DNA from: DATKFM01 sp963810485
GTDB taxonomy: Bacteria; Pseudomonadota; Alphaproteobacteria; Dongiales; Dongiaceae
Reading direction: 5' to 3'
Length of the DNA: 64,000 bases
Assembly (NCBI GenBank): GCA_963810485.1
Contig: CAWENQ010000005.1
Coordinates: 762,484-826,483, forward strand
The position numbers were made by a program, and so were the translations under genes. The notes under the pieces were generated by a model. That model was given only the letters and a program-made list of their open reading frames with translations. It had not been told where the DNA came from and did no database searches. Position 1 is the stretch's first letter. Every line of letters begins with the position of its first letter. This document shows positions 38,515 to 49,167 of the stretch, piece after piece.

Positions 38515-39380
38515 ATGCTAGTCGGCGCACACGTATCGACGGCCGGCGGCCTGGTCGCCGCCCACGAACGCGGCGTCGAAGCCGGCTGCGACGCGATCCA
38601 GATCTTCAACCAGTCACCGCGCATGTGGCGGCCGACGAGCTGGAAGGACGAGGACATCGCCGAGTTCCGGTACCCGGATGAAGCAGGGTCCGATCAAGTC
38701 GGTCGTGATCCACGCCGTCTACCTGATCAACCTCGGGTCGGACGACGACGAGGTGCGCGTCAAGTCGCTCGCGTCGCTCAAGCACGCGCTGCGGGTCGGC
38801 GACGCGATCGGTGCGGACGGCGTGGTGCTCCATCCCGGTTCGGCCAAGGGCGGGCCGGTGGACGAGGCGATGAAGAAGATCGCCGACGGGATCGCAGGAA
38901 TGCCTCGCCGAGACGGAGACGTGCCGGCTGCTGCTGGAGGACACCGCGGGAGCCGGCGGCACGATCGGGCGCTCGTTCGAGGAGCTCGCCGAGCTGATCG
39001 ACATGTGCGGCAAGGACAAGCGGATCGGGGTGTGCCTCGACTCGTGCCACCTGCTCGCATCCGGCTACGACGTCCGCACGATCGACTCGGTGTCAGATGT
39101 GATGAAGGAGTTCGCCAAGGTCGTCGGCAAGCGGCGCCTGCGCTGCGTGCACGTCAACGACTCCAAGGTCGAGCTCGGCTCGAACCGCGACCGCCACGCC
39201 ACGCTGCCGAACGGGCTGCTCGGCAAGAAGGGCCTCGCCGCGTTCCTGTCCGAGCCGGCGTTCGAGAAGCTGCCCGCGCTGCTCGAGACCGCCGACGAGG
39301 CTGCGGGCGAGGACTTCGTGCAGCAGGTGAAGATGGCTCGCAAGCTGCGCGCGCAGGGCCTGAAGGCCCGCGCGAAGTAG
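38515..39380 (+). CDS. nfo: Deoxyribonuclease IV / endonuclease IV (two frameshifts)
   Basis: About 288 residues when repaired. N-terminal LVGAHVSTAGGLVAAHERGV and AIQIFNQSPRMW; zinc-site segments DSCHLLASGYD, HVNDSKVELGS and DRHATL. Frames break near 38,675 and 38,905. It cleaves at abasic sites in base excision repair. It is divergent from gltX with starts only 7 bases apart. Confidence 0.9.
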
Positions 39381-39474
39381 GTCAGCGACGTCCGGAGGTT
39401 GCGCATCGTCCCTCCCAACAAGGTGGACCCGGCATCGATGCGGTCCCTGGCGACGTGACGCGCGTTCGCAGGTC

Positions 39475-39894
39475 CTACAACTGGTCGCGCAGGTCGAACG
39501 CGGTCTCGCCGAGCCGCCGTCGTCCTCGTCGGCGAGCGGCTTCTGGAAGAAGGTGAGGTTGATGCACTCGAAGGCCTCGCCGTGGCCGTCGTAGGCGCGC
39601 TCGACCGCCATGCGGCACTGCGGGAGCGGCTTGCCGGTGAGCTTGACGCCGCCGTAGCCGTGGCGGGTGCGCTCGGCCTCGCGGAAGACCTCGATGTCGA
39701 TCTCGACGGAGAAGACCTTGTTCAGGCAGCCCATGAAGCGCTGGCCGGTCTCCTCGTGGTCGTAGAAGTAGAGGTAGCGGCAGTCGGCGGCCAGGCAGCC
39801 CGGCCGGGTGCACCACCCGGTCGCAGAACGAGCAGCAGCGACGGCACTCCTGAAACTCCGCCGGCTGGGGTTGGGCTGCTCTAGGCACCGCCAA
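39475..39894 (-). CDS. Cys-containing conserved protein of unknown function (frameshifts)
   Basis: About 138 residues in three pieces: EFQECRRCCSFCDRVVHPAG, then CRYLYFYDHEETGQRFMGCL and NKVFSVEIDIEVF, and finally GETAFDLRDQL at the stop. Shifts fall near 39,800 and 39,520. Several Cys (CRRCCSFC, C, GC) suggest metal binding. I do not recognise a function. It starts right after the stop of the Nramp gene and is probably cotranscribed with it. Confidence 0.55.
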   Translation of the reverse strand: MAVPRAAQPQPAEFQECRRCCSFCDRVVHPAGLPGRRLPLPLLLRPRGDRPALHGLPEQGLLRRDRHRGLPRGRAHPPRLRRRQAHRQAAPAVPHGGRARLRRPRRGLRVHQPHLLPEAARRRGRRRLGETAFDLRDQL

Positions 39895-41227
39895 TCAGTC
39901 TAGCCCCGGGAAATAAAGCCGTAACCGGTTGCGCGGTACCGCTCGGGCGCCGCGATCAGCCGCGAAAGTGGCGACCAGCAGGAAGACGTTCAGGGCGATG
40001 ATCAGCCCGGCGACGCCGGCCGCCACCGCCGTCGTCGCCGGCCGGTTGACGAGCGCGCCCATCACGTCGCGCCGCCGGGTGATCACCAGCGAGCGGGATC
40101 AGCGCGAACGGGATGCCGAACGACAGGACGACCTGGGAGATGACGAGCGCGCGCGTCGGGTCGACGCCGATCGCCAGCACGACGAGCGCCGGGAGCATCG
40201 TCACGAGGCGGCGCAGGAACAGCGGGATCGTGCGGTCGATGAAGCCCTGCATCACGACCTGGCCGGCGAGCGTGCCGACGCTGGAGCTCGCGAAGCCGGA
40301 CGCGAGCAGCGCGATGGCGAACGCGATCGCCGTGCCGCTGCCGACCATCGACTCGAACCCGGCGTGCGCCTCCTCGAGCGTGTCGACCTCGGCGCCCGTG
40401 CTCGTGGAACAGCGACGCGGCGATGATCAGCATCGCCATGTTCACGAGGCCGGCGAGCGTCATCGCGATCGCCGACGTCGAGGCGCTGGAACTTGAGGAC
40501 GCGCTTCTTCTCCTCGTCCGTCGCCGGGCTCGCTGCGCTCGGACGTCAGCGCGGAGTGCAGGTAGATCACGTGCGGCATCACGGTCGCGCCGAGGATGCC
40601 GACGGCGAACAGCACGCTCTCGGAGCCCTCGAAGCCGGGCACGAAGCCGCCGGCGATGTCGCCGGCGTCGCCGCCGACCTGCAGCGTGTCGTAGATGAAG
40701 CCCGAGCAGGATCACGGCGAGCATGCCGGCGATCGTGACCTCGAAGCGGCGGTAGCCGCTGCGCTCCGCAGGCCGAGCACGCCGAACGCGACGACCGCGG
40801 TGATCAGGCCGGCCGGGAACAGCGGGATGCCGAAGAGGAGGTTGAGGGCGATCGCGGCGCCGACGAACTCGGCGAGGTCGGTGGCCATCGCGATCAGCTC
40901 GGCCTGCACCCACAGGCCCTGCGAGACGCGCTTCGGGAAGAGCTCGCGGCACAGTTCGGGGAGGTTCTTGCCCGTCGCGACGCCGACCTTGGCCGACAGG
41001 TTCTGGATCGAGGATGCCCATCAGGTTGGCGCTGAGGACGACCCACAGCAGGAGGTAGCCGAACTCCGCGCCGCCCGCGATGTTCGTGGCGAAGTTGCCC
41101 GGGTCGACGTAGGCGACCGCCGCGACGAACGCGGCGCCCAGCTGGGGCAGAACGCGGCCCGCGAGGGAGGTGGGCGGCGCGGGCGCCCGGGGGCGCGGCG
41201 GTCGATGGCACCGCGAAAGTATGGCAT
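39895..41227 (-). CDS. Nramp family divalent metal transporter (many frameshifts)
   Basis: Fragments in successive frames rebuild an Nramp protein of about 430 residues: AYVDPGNFATNIAGGAEFGY (the DPGN metal motif of helix 1), LIAMATDLAEFVGAAIALNL, GATVMPHVIYLHSAL (the MPH motif of helix 6), FASSSVGTLAGQVVMQGF, and the C-terminal helix GLIIALNVFLLVATF. At least seven indels occur. It is a proton-coupled importer of Mn(II) or Fe(II). Palindromic TGGCATGCCA sequence covers its start region. Confidence 0.88.
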
Positions 41228-41343
41228 GCCAAAACTTGAGATCGCTTAGCCGCCGGAACATGGCATGCAAGTGGTGGCATCTTTCGGCGAAGCGGCAATC
41301 CGGTCGCAACCCGCTCGCAATGGCCTCGATCGAGGGTGGCTCC

Positions 41344-42778
41344 ATGACCCCAGAGCGTCGTCACCCCAGGAACCGAAGCCGACGGCCGTCGCGGCGCCGC
41401 CGGATGACTCCCGTCTCTGCCGTCGCCGCCGCGGCCTCGCCGTGGCGGCGACTCGCCCCGGCCACGGCGTCCGCCGACACGATCTCGTACGTGAAGGACG
41501 ACAACGTGTGGATCGCCGAGCCCGGCGGGACCAAGCAGCACTCAGGTGACGACCGACGGCTCGAGCAGACGCCGTACCGCTACCCGTCGCAGGCCGACGA
41601 CGGAACGATCGTCGCCGCGCAGCGGCGGCGAGATCGTCGTGCTGCGCCAGAACGGCGAGGTGGTGCGCCGCATCGACGCGCCGGCGCTGACGGACTCGCC
41701 GGGCCACAGCGTCGACGGGACCGTCGACCACGTCGCCGTCTCGCCCGACGGCAAGACGATCGCGTACTCGTTCTACCGCTACTCGTGCCCGGCCGCGGCG
41801 AACTGCGCGTACCGCGGATCGCTCGGGTACGTGCGCGCGGACGGGTCGGCGATCCGTCGGCCGGCGCCTACGGCTGGCAGCCGTCGTTCGTCTCCAACAG
41901 CCGCGTGCTCGCGTTCGGCGGTGCCGGAAGCCAGGTGGGGATCCACGACGTCGGCTCGGGACAGCCGACCGCCCACTGGTTCGACGACGACGGCTACCCG
42001 GTGCCGACCGACCTCGAGCGACGGCGAGCTCACCCGGTCGGGCAACAAGCTCGCGCTGGTCCGCGGCTACGGCGATTGCGTCGCAGCTCGTCTGGTACGC
42101 GGTCGACGGGAACGCGCTCAGCGGACCCGGCGCCCGCCGGCCGGCGTCCGTGTGCAAGACCGGCGCCGAGGCGGGCACCCACGGCCCGTCGTGGGCGCCG
42201 GACGGCGACGGGCTCGCGGTCGCCGATTCCGACGGCATCGTAGTGCTGCGCAACACGACGCTCGATCGAGCGAGTGCGGCAACGTGATCGCTGACGCTGC
42301 GTGCATCCCGGGCGGCACGCAGCCGGACTGGGGTCCGGCCGCGGTGAACCCCCAGCCGCGCACGCGGCCGGGTACGCCGGCGGCACGCCGGGCAACGGCA
42401 CGCCGGGCGACGGGAGCGGCCCGGTGGCGGGACCGGCGGCGGCTCGGACCGGCGGCGGCTCGACCGGCGGCGGCACGGTCGAGCCGGCCGCGGGCGCGAG
42501 GCTGAGCGTCAAGGCCGGTCAGAAGCTGCGCAAGGCGCTGGCGAAGGGCCTGACAGGTGCAGCTCGCCGGTCTGCCCGCGGGCACGGTGAAGGTGCAGGC
42601 GAAGGTGGGCTCGAAGGTCGTCGCCACGGGCACCGCGAAGGTCGGCGCGAGCGGCACGGCGACCGTGACGCTCAAGTTCACGAAGGCGGCGAAGAAGTCG
42701 CTCGGCAAGAAGAAGGCGGTCAAGCTGACGCTCGTCGCCACCGGCGCGCCGAAGGCGACGGTGAACCTCCGCCGCTGA
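41344..42778 (+). CDS. Secreted beta-propeller protein with Lys/Ala-rich C-terminal domain (many frameshifts)
   Basis: An Arg-rich then hydrophobic N-terminus suggests export (ATASADTISYVKDDNVWIAE after it). Repeats such as VAVSPDGKTIAYSFYRYSCP, YGWQPSFVSNSRVLAFGG and GPSWAPDGDGLAVADSDG mark a TolB/WD40-like propeller. A Gly/Pro/Thr linker (about 42,350-42,480) joins a C-terminal domain with SVKAGQKLRKALAKGLT and TATVTLKFTKAAKKSLGKKK. That tail type is common in Solirubrobacterales. At least six indels. Function unknown. Confidence 0.75.
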
Positions 42779-42850
42779 CGGCGCCGGTATTCGAGCTGCT
42801 GACGGCCCGCGCGCCCGCCACCCGGCGGGCGCGCCGCCGTTCAGGGGCGA

Positions 42851-43339
42851 TCAGGCGGCGCGCTTGAGCGCGCCGGCGTGCGGCTCGGCTGCCGCCAGCA
42901 CACGCGTCAGTGAGCGCCAGCGGGCCTGCCGGTAGCGGTAGAAGATCGCCGCGAAGAGCCACACCGAGGCGGTCAGCGGGCCGGCCTCGATCTCGACCTC
43001 GTCCGTGTAGCGGCACGACGACGGGCCCGTCGGCTCGAAGCGCAGCCGGTGGTTCCACGTCCGTACCGGCCCGCCGCCCTCGGCGGTCACGATCTCGTGC
43101 GGCGTCGGCGCTGACCAGCCGGATCGTGTGCCGCCAGCTCGGGATCACCCCGAACCACCAGAGGCGCGCCGGTGATCACGGCGCCGGCTTCGAAGCCGTC
43201 GTCTCGCCGGGACGCCGGACAGCCCGCGAACCGTCAGCACGGGGCTCACGACGTGGAAGAACAGCTCGGGCGTCTGCGCGAGCCCGAACGCTCGCTCGAC
43301 GGGGATCGGAAGGTCGGTGCTCACGGTGACGACGGCCAT
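42851..43339 (-). CDS. SRPBCC (polyketide cyclase-like) family protein (frameshifts)
   Basis: About 160 residues. N-terminus VVTVSTDLPIPVERAFGLAQ from ATG 43339; the middle reads RTWNHRLRFEPTGPSSCRYT and DEVEIEAGPL; the end is helical (FYRYRQARWRSL). That layout fits a START/SRPBCC pocket that binds small hydrophobic ligands. Two or three indels lie at about 43,110-43,215. It is divergent from the TetR gene and may be its target. Confidence 0.72.
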
Positions 43340-43391
43340 GCGCATATTATGAGCAATTACTCGCATTCTGTACTACTCGCATTTCGCCACC
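43340..43391. promoter_or_regulatory. Divergent promoter region with repeated ACTCGCATT
   Basis: This AT-rich 52-base gap lies between the SRPBCC and TetR starts. ACTCGCATT occurs at 43359 and 43375, 16 bases apart. ATGAG (43349) with CTCGCAT (43360) makes an imperfect inverted repeat. It is a plausible TetR operator. Confidence 0.45.
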
Positions 43392-44048
43392 GTGACCACG
43401 ACCCAGCTCAACCCGCGCAAGCAGCCGCGCCAGGAACGCGCACGGCAGACCGTCGACGCGATCCTCGAGGCGGCTGCTCAGGTTTTCGAGCGCGCACGGG
43501 TACGCGGCCGGCACGACGAACCGGATCGCCGAGCGCGCCGGGATCTCGATCGGCTCGCTCTACCAGTACTTCCCGAACAAGGACGCGATCCTCGTCGCGA
43601 TCATCGAACGCCACGTCGACGAGGGCGTCGCCGCGATGGGACCGCTGTTCGCCGAGCTTCACGAAGCGCCGCCCCCACCCCACGCCGGCTTCGCGCGGAT
43701 GATGGACACGATGCTCGAGCTGCACCGCGGCCGGCCCGACCTGCACCGCGTCCTGTTCGAGGAGGCCCCGCGCCCGCCCGCAGCTCCAGCGCCGGCTCGA
43801 GGAGCTCACCACGACGGTCGTCGCCGGAGTCGCCACCTACCTGCGCGCACGCCCCGAGGTGAACGACCGACCCCGAGATCACCGCCCGCCTCACCGTCCA
43901 GGTGATCGAGTCGGTGACGCACAACCTCGTCCTCCACCCCACCACCCGCGACCGCACCGACGAGTACGCGGCCGCGACCGTCGAGATGCTCACGACCTAC
44001 GCGACCGCGCGGGTCAGCCGCCGGCGCCGTACGGCGCAGCGCCGCTGA
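43392..44048 (+). CDS. TetR family transcriptional regulator (frameshifts)
   Basis: About 218 residues. N-terminal QPRQERARQTVDAILEAAAQ and, after an indel near 43,490, the recognition helix ISIGSLYQYFPNKDAILVAI. The C-terminal ligand domain carries IERHVDEGVAAM and LTVQVIESVTHNLVLH after further shifts near 43,780 and 43,865. It probably represses itself and the SRPBCC gene. Its 3' end overlaps the convergent dnaE 3' end by 35 bases. Confidence 0.85.
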
Positions 44049-47000
44049 GAACAAGCGCGCTAGGCCGACGAGCGACCGGCTCAGGCACGGCCGCGGAGAA
44101 CGGCGCCTCGACCTCGCGCAGCGCCACGTCGCCGTCACCGGCCACGGTGTCCTTGAGGTCCTGCAGGCAGTTCGCCGACCCCGACACCCGGAACTCCGGC
44201 CCCAGCACGAGCACGCGGTCGCCGACCACCAGCACGAGGTCGCGCTCGCCCTTGTGCGAGCCGATCAGGTCCTTCAGGTCGTCGAGAACGGTCGCCGGCA
44301 CCTGGCCGTCGAGCTGCACCCGGACCTGGTGCACCACCGCGGCCTTCGCGTCGAGCTCGGCCATCTTCTCGCGCGCCTTCTCGATCTCCTGATCGGTCGG
44401 CTCGAACGGCTGACGTCCTGGACGACGACCTTGGTCTCGCCCTGGTCCTTGTGGTCGACCCGCCCGCGCACGACGACGAGCTTGTCGACGTCGATCTTGT
44501 CCGCGTTCGCCCTGGTAGGCGGAGTTGAAGACGAGGATCTCGACCTGCCCCTCGAGGTCGTCGAGGGTGGCGAACATCATCATGTCGCCCTTCTTCGTGC
44601 GGATGCGCTTGCACTCGACGATCATGCCGCCGACCGTGACCCACTCGCCGTCCTTGCGGTCGGCGGCCTCGGCCAGCGAGCAGTCGACCTTGGCCCGCAG
44701 CGCCGGCCGCACCTCCTTCAGCGGGTGCGACGAGAGGAACAGGCCGAGCGTCTCCTTCTCCATCTCGTTGCGCTCGCTCGGGTCGTCGGGCATCGGCGGC
44801 ACCGGCGGGTGCTGCGGGCATCGCGAACGGCGTTCGCCGCCGCCGCCTCCCGCAGCCGGCTCGTCGAAGTCGAAGATCGAGCCCTGCCCGAGCTCGGCGT
44901 CCTGCTGCTGCTTCTGGCCCGCCGCCTGCGCCGACGGCAGGATCTCCATCATCCCCGCGCGCGACGCGCCCGGTCGAGTCGAGCGCGCCGCACTTGACGA
45001 GCGACTCGATCGCCTTCTTGTTCACCGTGCGGCAGTCGACGCGCTCGCAGAAGTCCCAGATCGAGTGGAACGGCCCGCCCTCCGTCGCGCGCCTCGATGA
45101 TCTTCTCGACCGCGGCGTGGCCGACGTTCTTGACCGCGTCGAGCCCGAAGCGGATCTGCGCCCTCGACGACCACGAAGTCGTGGTCGGACTCGTTGACGT
45201 CCGGCGGCAGGACGTCGATGCCCATCTCCTCGCAGCGTGAGACGAAGAACGGCACCTTGTCCTTGGTCGACATGACCGACGAGATGAGCGCCGCCATGTA
45301 CTCGGCCGGGTAGTTGGCCTTGAGCCACGCCGTGCGGTACGAGATCAGCGCGTAACAGGCGGCGTGCGACTTGTTGAACGAGTAGTCGGCCGCGGCCTCG
45401 TTGGTCGACCAGAGCTCCTGGATGACCGGCTCCGCTGGTGCCGCTGGCTCGCGCGCGCCCTCGAAGAACATCGGCTTGAGCTTGGCCATCGCCTCGCGGT
45501 TCTTCTTGCCGATCGCCTTGCGCAGGTCGTCCGCCTGCGGGCCGGTGAACCCGGCGATCTGCCTTGGCGATCTGCATCGACTGCTCCTGGTACAGGATCA
45601 CCGAGTAGGTCGACTCGGTGATCGGGCGCAGCCGCTCGTCCAGGTACGCGATCGCCTCGGGGTTGCGCTTGTTGCGCGCGTACGTGTCGATGTAGCGCAT
45701 CGCGCCCGGGCGGTAGAGCGCCACGAGCGCGACCAGGTCCTCGAACTCGGTCGGCCGCACCTTGCGCAGCGCCTCGCGCATGCCGTCGGACTCGAACTGG
45801 AACACGCCGATCGAGTCGCCGCGCGCGAGCATCTCGTAGGTCTTCGCGTCGTCGAGCGGCAGCGTCGACATGTCCGGCCGCGCGCCCGCCGAGCGCTCGA
45901 TGATGTCGAGCGCCGACTCGATCACGTCGAGGTTGCGCAGCCCGAGGAAGTCCATCTTGAGCAGGCCGAGGTCCTCGACCGGCTTCATCGAGTACTGCGT
46001 GACCGTCTTGTAGTTGCGCTGGCCGTCCTCGGTCGACCTCGCCGCGGTCCTCGGCGAGCTGCAGCGGCACGATGTCGGTCAGCGGCCGGTCCGAGATCAC
46101 GACCGCCGCCGCGTGGATCGACGCGTTGCGCACGATCCCCTCGAGCCCGCGCGCGACGTCGACGATCTGCTTGGCCTGCGGGTCGGACGAGTACGCGGTC
46201 GCGAGCTCCTCGCCCGGCTTCAGGCAGTCGTCGAACGACGGCGCCCGGCCCATGATCGGGTCGGGGATCATCTTGGCCAGCCGGTCGCCGGCGCCGTAGT
46301 CGTAGCCCGAGCACGCGCGCCGCGTCGCGCGTGGCCGCGCGCGGGAACATGCGGCCGAAGGTGATGATCTGCGCGACCGACTCCTTGCCGTACTTGTCCT
46401 GCACGTAGCGCATGACGCGGTCGCGGCCCTTGACCGAGAAGTCGATGTCGATGTCCGGCATCGACACGCGCTCGGCGTTGAGGAAGCGCTCGAACAGCAG
46501 GTCGTAGGCGAGCGGGTCGACGTCGGTGATCCGCAGGCAGTAGGAGACGATCGAGCCGGCCGCCGAGCCGCGGCCCGGGCCGACCGCGATGCCGTTGTCC
46601 TTCGCGAACTTGACGAAGTCCCAGACGATCAGGAAGTAGGCCGCGAAGCCCATCTTCACGATCACGCCGAGCTCCATCTCGAGCCGCTCGACCGCCTCGG
46701 CCGGCGGCGGGTCGCCGTAGCGCGCGCGCAGCCCCTCGTGCGGCGAGCGCGGCGCAGGTACGCCTCCTCGTCGGAGCCGTCCGGCGTCGGGTACTTCGGG
46801 ATGAGCTGGCCGCCGGTCTCGATCTCGACGTCGCAGCGCTCGGCGATCTCGAGCGACGTCGGCACGGCCTCGGGCCACGGGCGCGAACGCCGCCGCCATC
46901 TCGTCGTTGTCCTTCAAGATAGAACTCGTTGGTGTCGAACGACATCTTCGGGCTCGGCCAGCGTCGACTTGGTCTGCACGCACAGCAGCGCCGAGTGGTT

Positions 47001-47647
47001 GCGCGTGGTCGTCGCGCGTCAGGTAGTGGACGTCGGCCGTGCCGACGACCGGCCGGCCCACCTCGCGCGGCGATCCGGGCGATGCCCTCGTTGGCCTTGT
47101 CCTGGTCGGCGATGCCGTTGACCTGGAGCTCGAAGTAGACGTCCTCGGGCCCGAAGATCTGGATCAGGTCGTCGGCGTGCGCGCGCGCCTCGGCCGGGTT
47201 GTCGTCGACCAGCCGGCGGCAGAACCGCGACGCCAGGCAGCCCGTCAGCGCGATCACGCCCTCCGAGTGCTGCTCGAGCAGCCGCAGGTCGACGTTCGGC
47301 TTGCCGCGCCGCAGCCCCTCGAGGAAGCCGGCGGACGACAGCTTGACCAGGTTCTGGAAGCCGGCGTCGTTCTGGGCGAGCAGCGTCAGGTGGTTGCGCT
47401 CGAACTTGACCGCGTCGTCCTTGACGTCGTCGACGAGGTAGGCCTCGAAGCCCAGGATCGGCTTGACGCCGTGCTTCTTGCACGCCTTGTAGAACTCCAG
47501 CGCGCCGTTCATCACGCCGTGATCGGTCAGTCCGAGGGCGGGCTGGCCGAGCTCAGCCGCGCGCTTGGCGAGCGCGTCGATCCCGCAGGCGCCGTCGAGC
47601 AGCGAGTACTCCGAATGGACGTGCAGATGGACGGCGGGGGACGACAT
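44014..47647 (-). CDS. dnaE: DNA polymerase III alpha subunit, DnaE1 type (many frameshifts)
   Basis: Roughly 1,200 residues in fragments. The PHP domain opens LHVHSEYSLLDGACGIDALA. The palm contains AAYFLIVWDFVKFAKDNGIA, GPGRGSAAGS and the catalytic Asp segment PDIDIDFSVKGRD. The fingers include FGRMFPRAATRD and SIGVFQFESDGMREAL. The C-terminal OB fold is around GGMIVECKRIRTKKGDMMMF. At least ten indels are scattered through it, none accompanied by lost sequence. It is the replicative polymerase, so these must be errors. Confidence 0.93.
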
Positions 47648-47867
47648 GGGTCGATCATATAAGTCGAGGGGCGGTCGGAATCGGAGTCGGGCGGGAGGTC
47701 GTCCCCGCTACTTGCGGAGAACCGCTTTCCACTGCGCCGCGCCACCGCGAGCTCGTCCGCAAGCCGCTTCGTGAATGTCGGGGGGAGGTTCATCACGCCC
47801 TCGATGATCAGCCCCGGAAGCCATAACCACAAATGCAAGTTCTCGCCCCATGTCATACGCTGAGCGC

Positions 47868-48830
47868 ATGCTCGACGTGCGCCGTCTCGAAGTCCTGAAG
47901 ACCATCGTCGAGACGGGCTCGTTCTCCGCCGCCGCTGAACGGCTGAACTTCACCCAGCCGGCGATCTCCCGCCAGATCGCCGCCCTCGAGCGGGAGACCG
48001 GCACGCGCCTTCTCGAGCGCGACGCGCGCGGGGTCCGACTCACCCAGGCGGGCGAGCTGCTGCTCGAGCACGGCGAGCAGATCCTCGACAGGATCAAGAG
48101 CGCCGAGGCCCAGCTGGCCGCGCTCGAGCGCGTCGACTGCGGCCGGCTCCGGCTCGGCGGCTTCGCGAGCGCCAACGTCTTCCTCGTCCCCCACGCGATC
48201 ACCCGCTTCACCCAGCTCCACCCGAACGTCGAGCTCACGCTCTCACCCGGCCCGACGCAGAACAACCTCAGGGCGCTCGCCGCGGGCGACATCGACGTCG
48301 CGCTCATCACCGACCTCGACCGGCGCGAGGATGACTGCATCGACGAGCTCGTGCTCGAGCGGCTGCTCCACGACGAGGTCTACCTCGCGCTCCAGTGCGG
48401 CCATCGGCTGTGCGCTCACAAGCCGACCGTGAAGCTGCGCGACCTCGAGGAGGAGACCTGGATCGAGGGCGCCCACCCGGACTGCCTCGGCCCGCTCGAG
48501 CGGATCGTGCGCGCGGCGGGGTTCGAGCCGCGGGTCGGATTCCGTGTCGACGAGTGGACGGGCAAGCAGGGACTCGTTGCCGCCGGTGTCGGCGTTATGT
48601 TGATCCCCAGCCTCGCTCTGACCGGTGTCCGGGAGGACATCGCGCTCCGTCATATCTCGCCGGCTCTGCCTCCGCGAGAGGTGTACGCCGCCTATCCGAA
48701 GCGCGGGTACCGGCCGCCCGCCCTGGAACCGATGCTCCAGGCGTTGCGGGACGCCGCGACCGAGCACCTCGAACAGGCGCAGCACGTCCTCGAGTGCAGC
48801 GGCATCGGCCTGAACGCGACCGCCGCGTAG
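47868..48830 (+). CDS. LysR family transcriptional regulator
   Basis: 320 residues from ATG 47868. The N-terminal winged HTH is typical (VRRLEVLKTIVETGSFSAAA, ERLNFTQPAISRQIAALE). The effector domain follows (GRLRLGGFASANVFLVPHAI, GDIDVALITDL). No indels. The inducer and target are unknown. It points toward the DUF6916-like gene 22 bases downstream, which may be in its transcription unit. Confidence 0.92.
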   Translation: MLDVRRLEVLKTIVETGSFSAAAERLNFTQPAISRQIAALERETGTRLLERDARGVRLTQAGELLLEHGEQILDRIKSAEAQLAALERVDCGRLRLGGFASANVFLVPHAITRFTQLHPNVELTLSPGPTQNNLRALAAGDIDVALITDLDRREDDCIDELVLERLLHDEVYLALQCGHRLCAHKPTVKLRDLEEETWIEGAHPDCLGPLERIVRAAGFEPRVGFRVDEWTGKQGLVAAGVGVMLIPSLALTGVREDIALRHISPALPPREVYAAYPKRGYRPPALEPMLQALRDAATEHLEQAQHVLECSGIGLNATAA

Positions 48831-48852
48831 CGCGCGGTAGCGTGCCCGCCTG

Positions 48853-49167
48853 ATGCCCGATCTCGCGCGGCTGACCGTCGACGACTTCGCCCCGCTCGTG
48901 GGCGAGGCGTTCGACGCTGCGGTTGCGGAGGCCGAGCGACACCCGCTCGAGCTCGTCGAGGCCCGTCTCGTGGACGCGACGAAGCCGTCGGTGTACTCGG
49001 ACGGCGGTCGTGCGCCCTTCACGCTGCTGTTCCGCGGATCGGCGGACACGATCCTGCCCCAGCAGATCTACAGGCTGGAGCACTCCGGCCTGGGCGCGAT
49101 CGAGATCTTCATCGTTCCCGTCGGGCGCTCCGAGGCGGGGACGATCTACGAGGCTGTCTTCACCTGA
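48853..49167 (+). CDS. DUF6916-like small protein
   Basis: 104 residues. A compact beta-rich domain: LTVDDFAPLVGEAFDAAV, FTLLFRGSADTILPQQIYRL, EIFIVPVGRSEAGTIYEAVF. I place it tentatively in DUF6916, which occurs beside phage tail-collar-type genes. Its 3' end overlaps the convergent acetyltransferase gene by 22 bases. Function unknown. Confidence 0.6.
   Translation: MPDLARLTVDDFAPLVGEAFDAAVAEAERHPLELVEARLVDATKPSVYSDGGRAPFTLLFRGSADTILPQQIYRLEHSGLGAIEIFIVPVGRSEAGTIYEAVFT

Noticed and set aside
47655..47856. Minus-strand frame with an ATG at 47856 running toward dnaE
   Set aside because: No recognisable domain; it overlaps the LysR promoter and runs into dnaE out of frame. It may be the remnant of a cut gene, but the sequence does not support a call.
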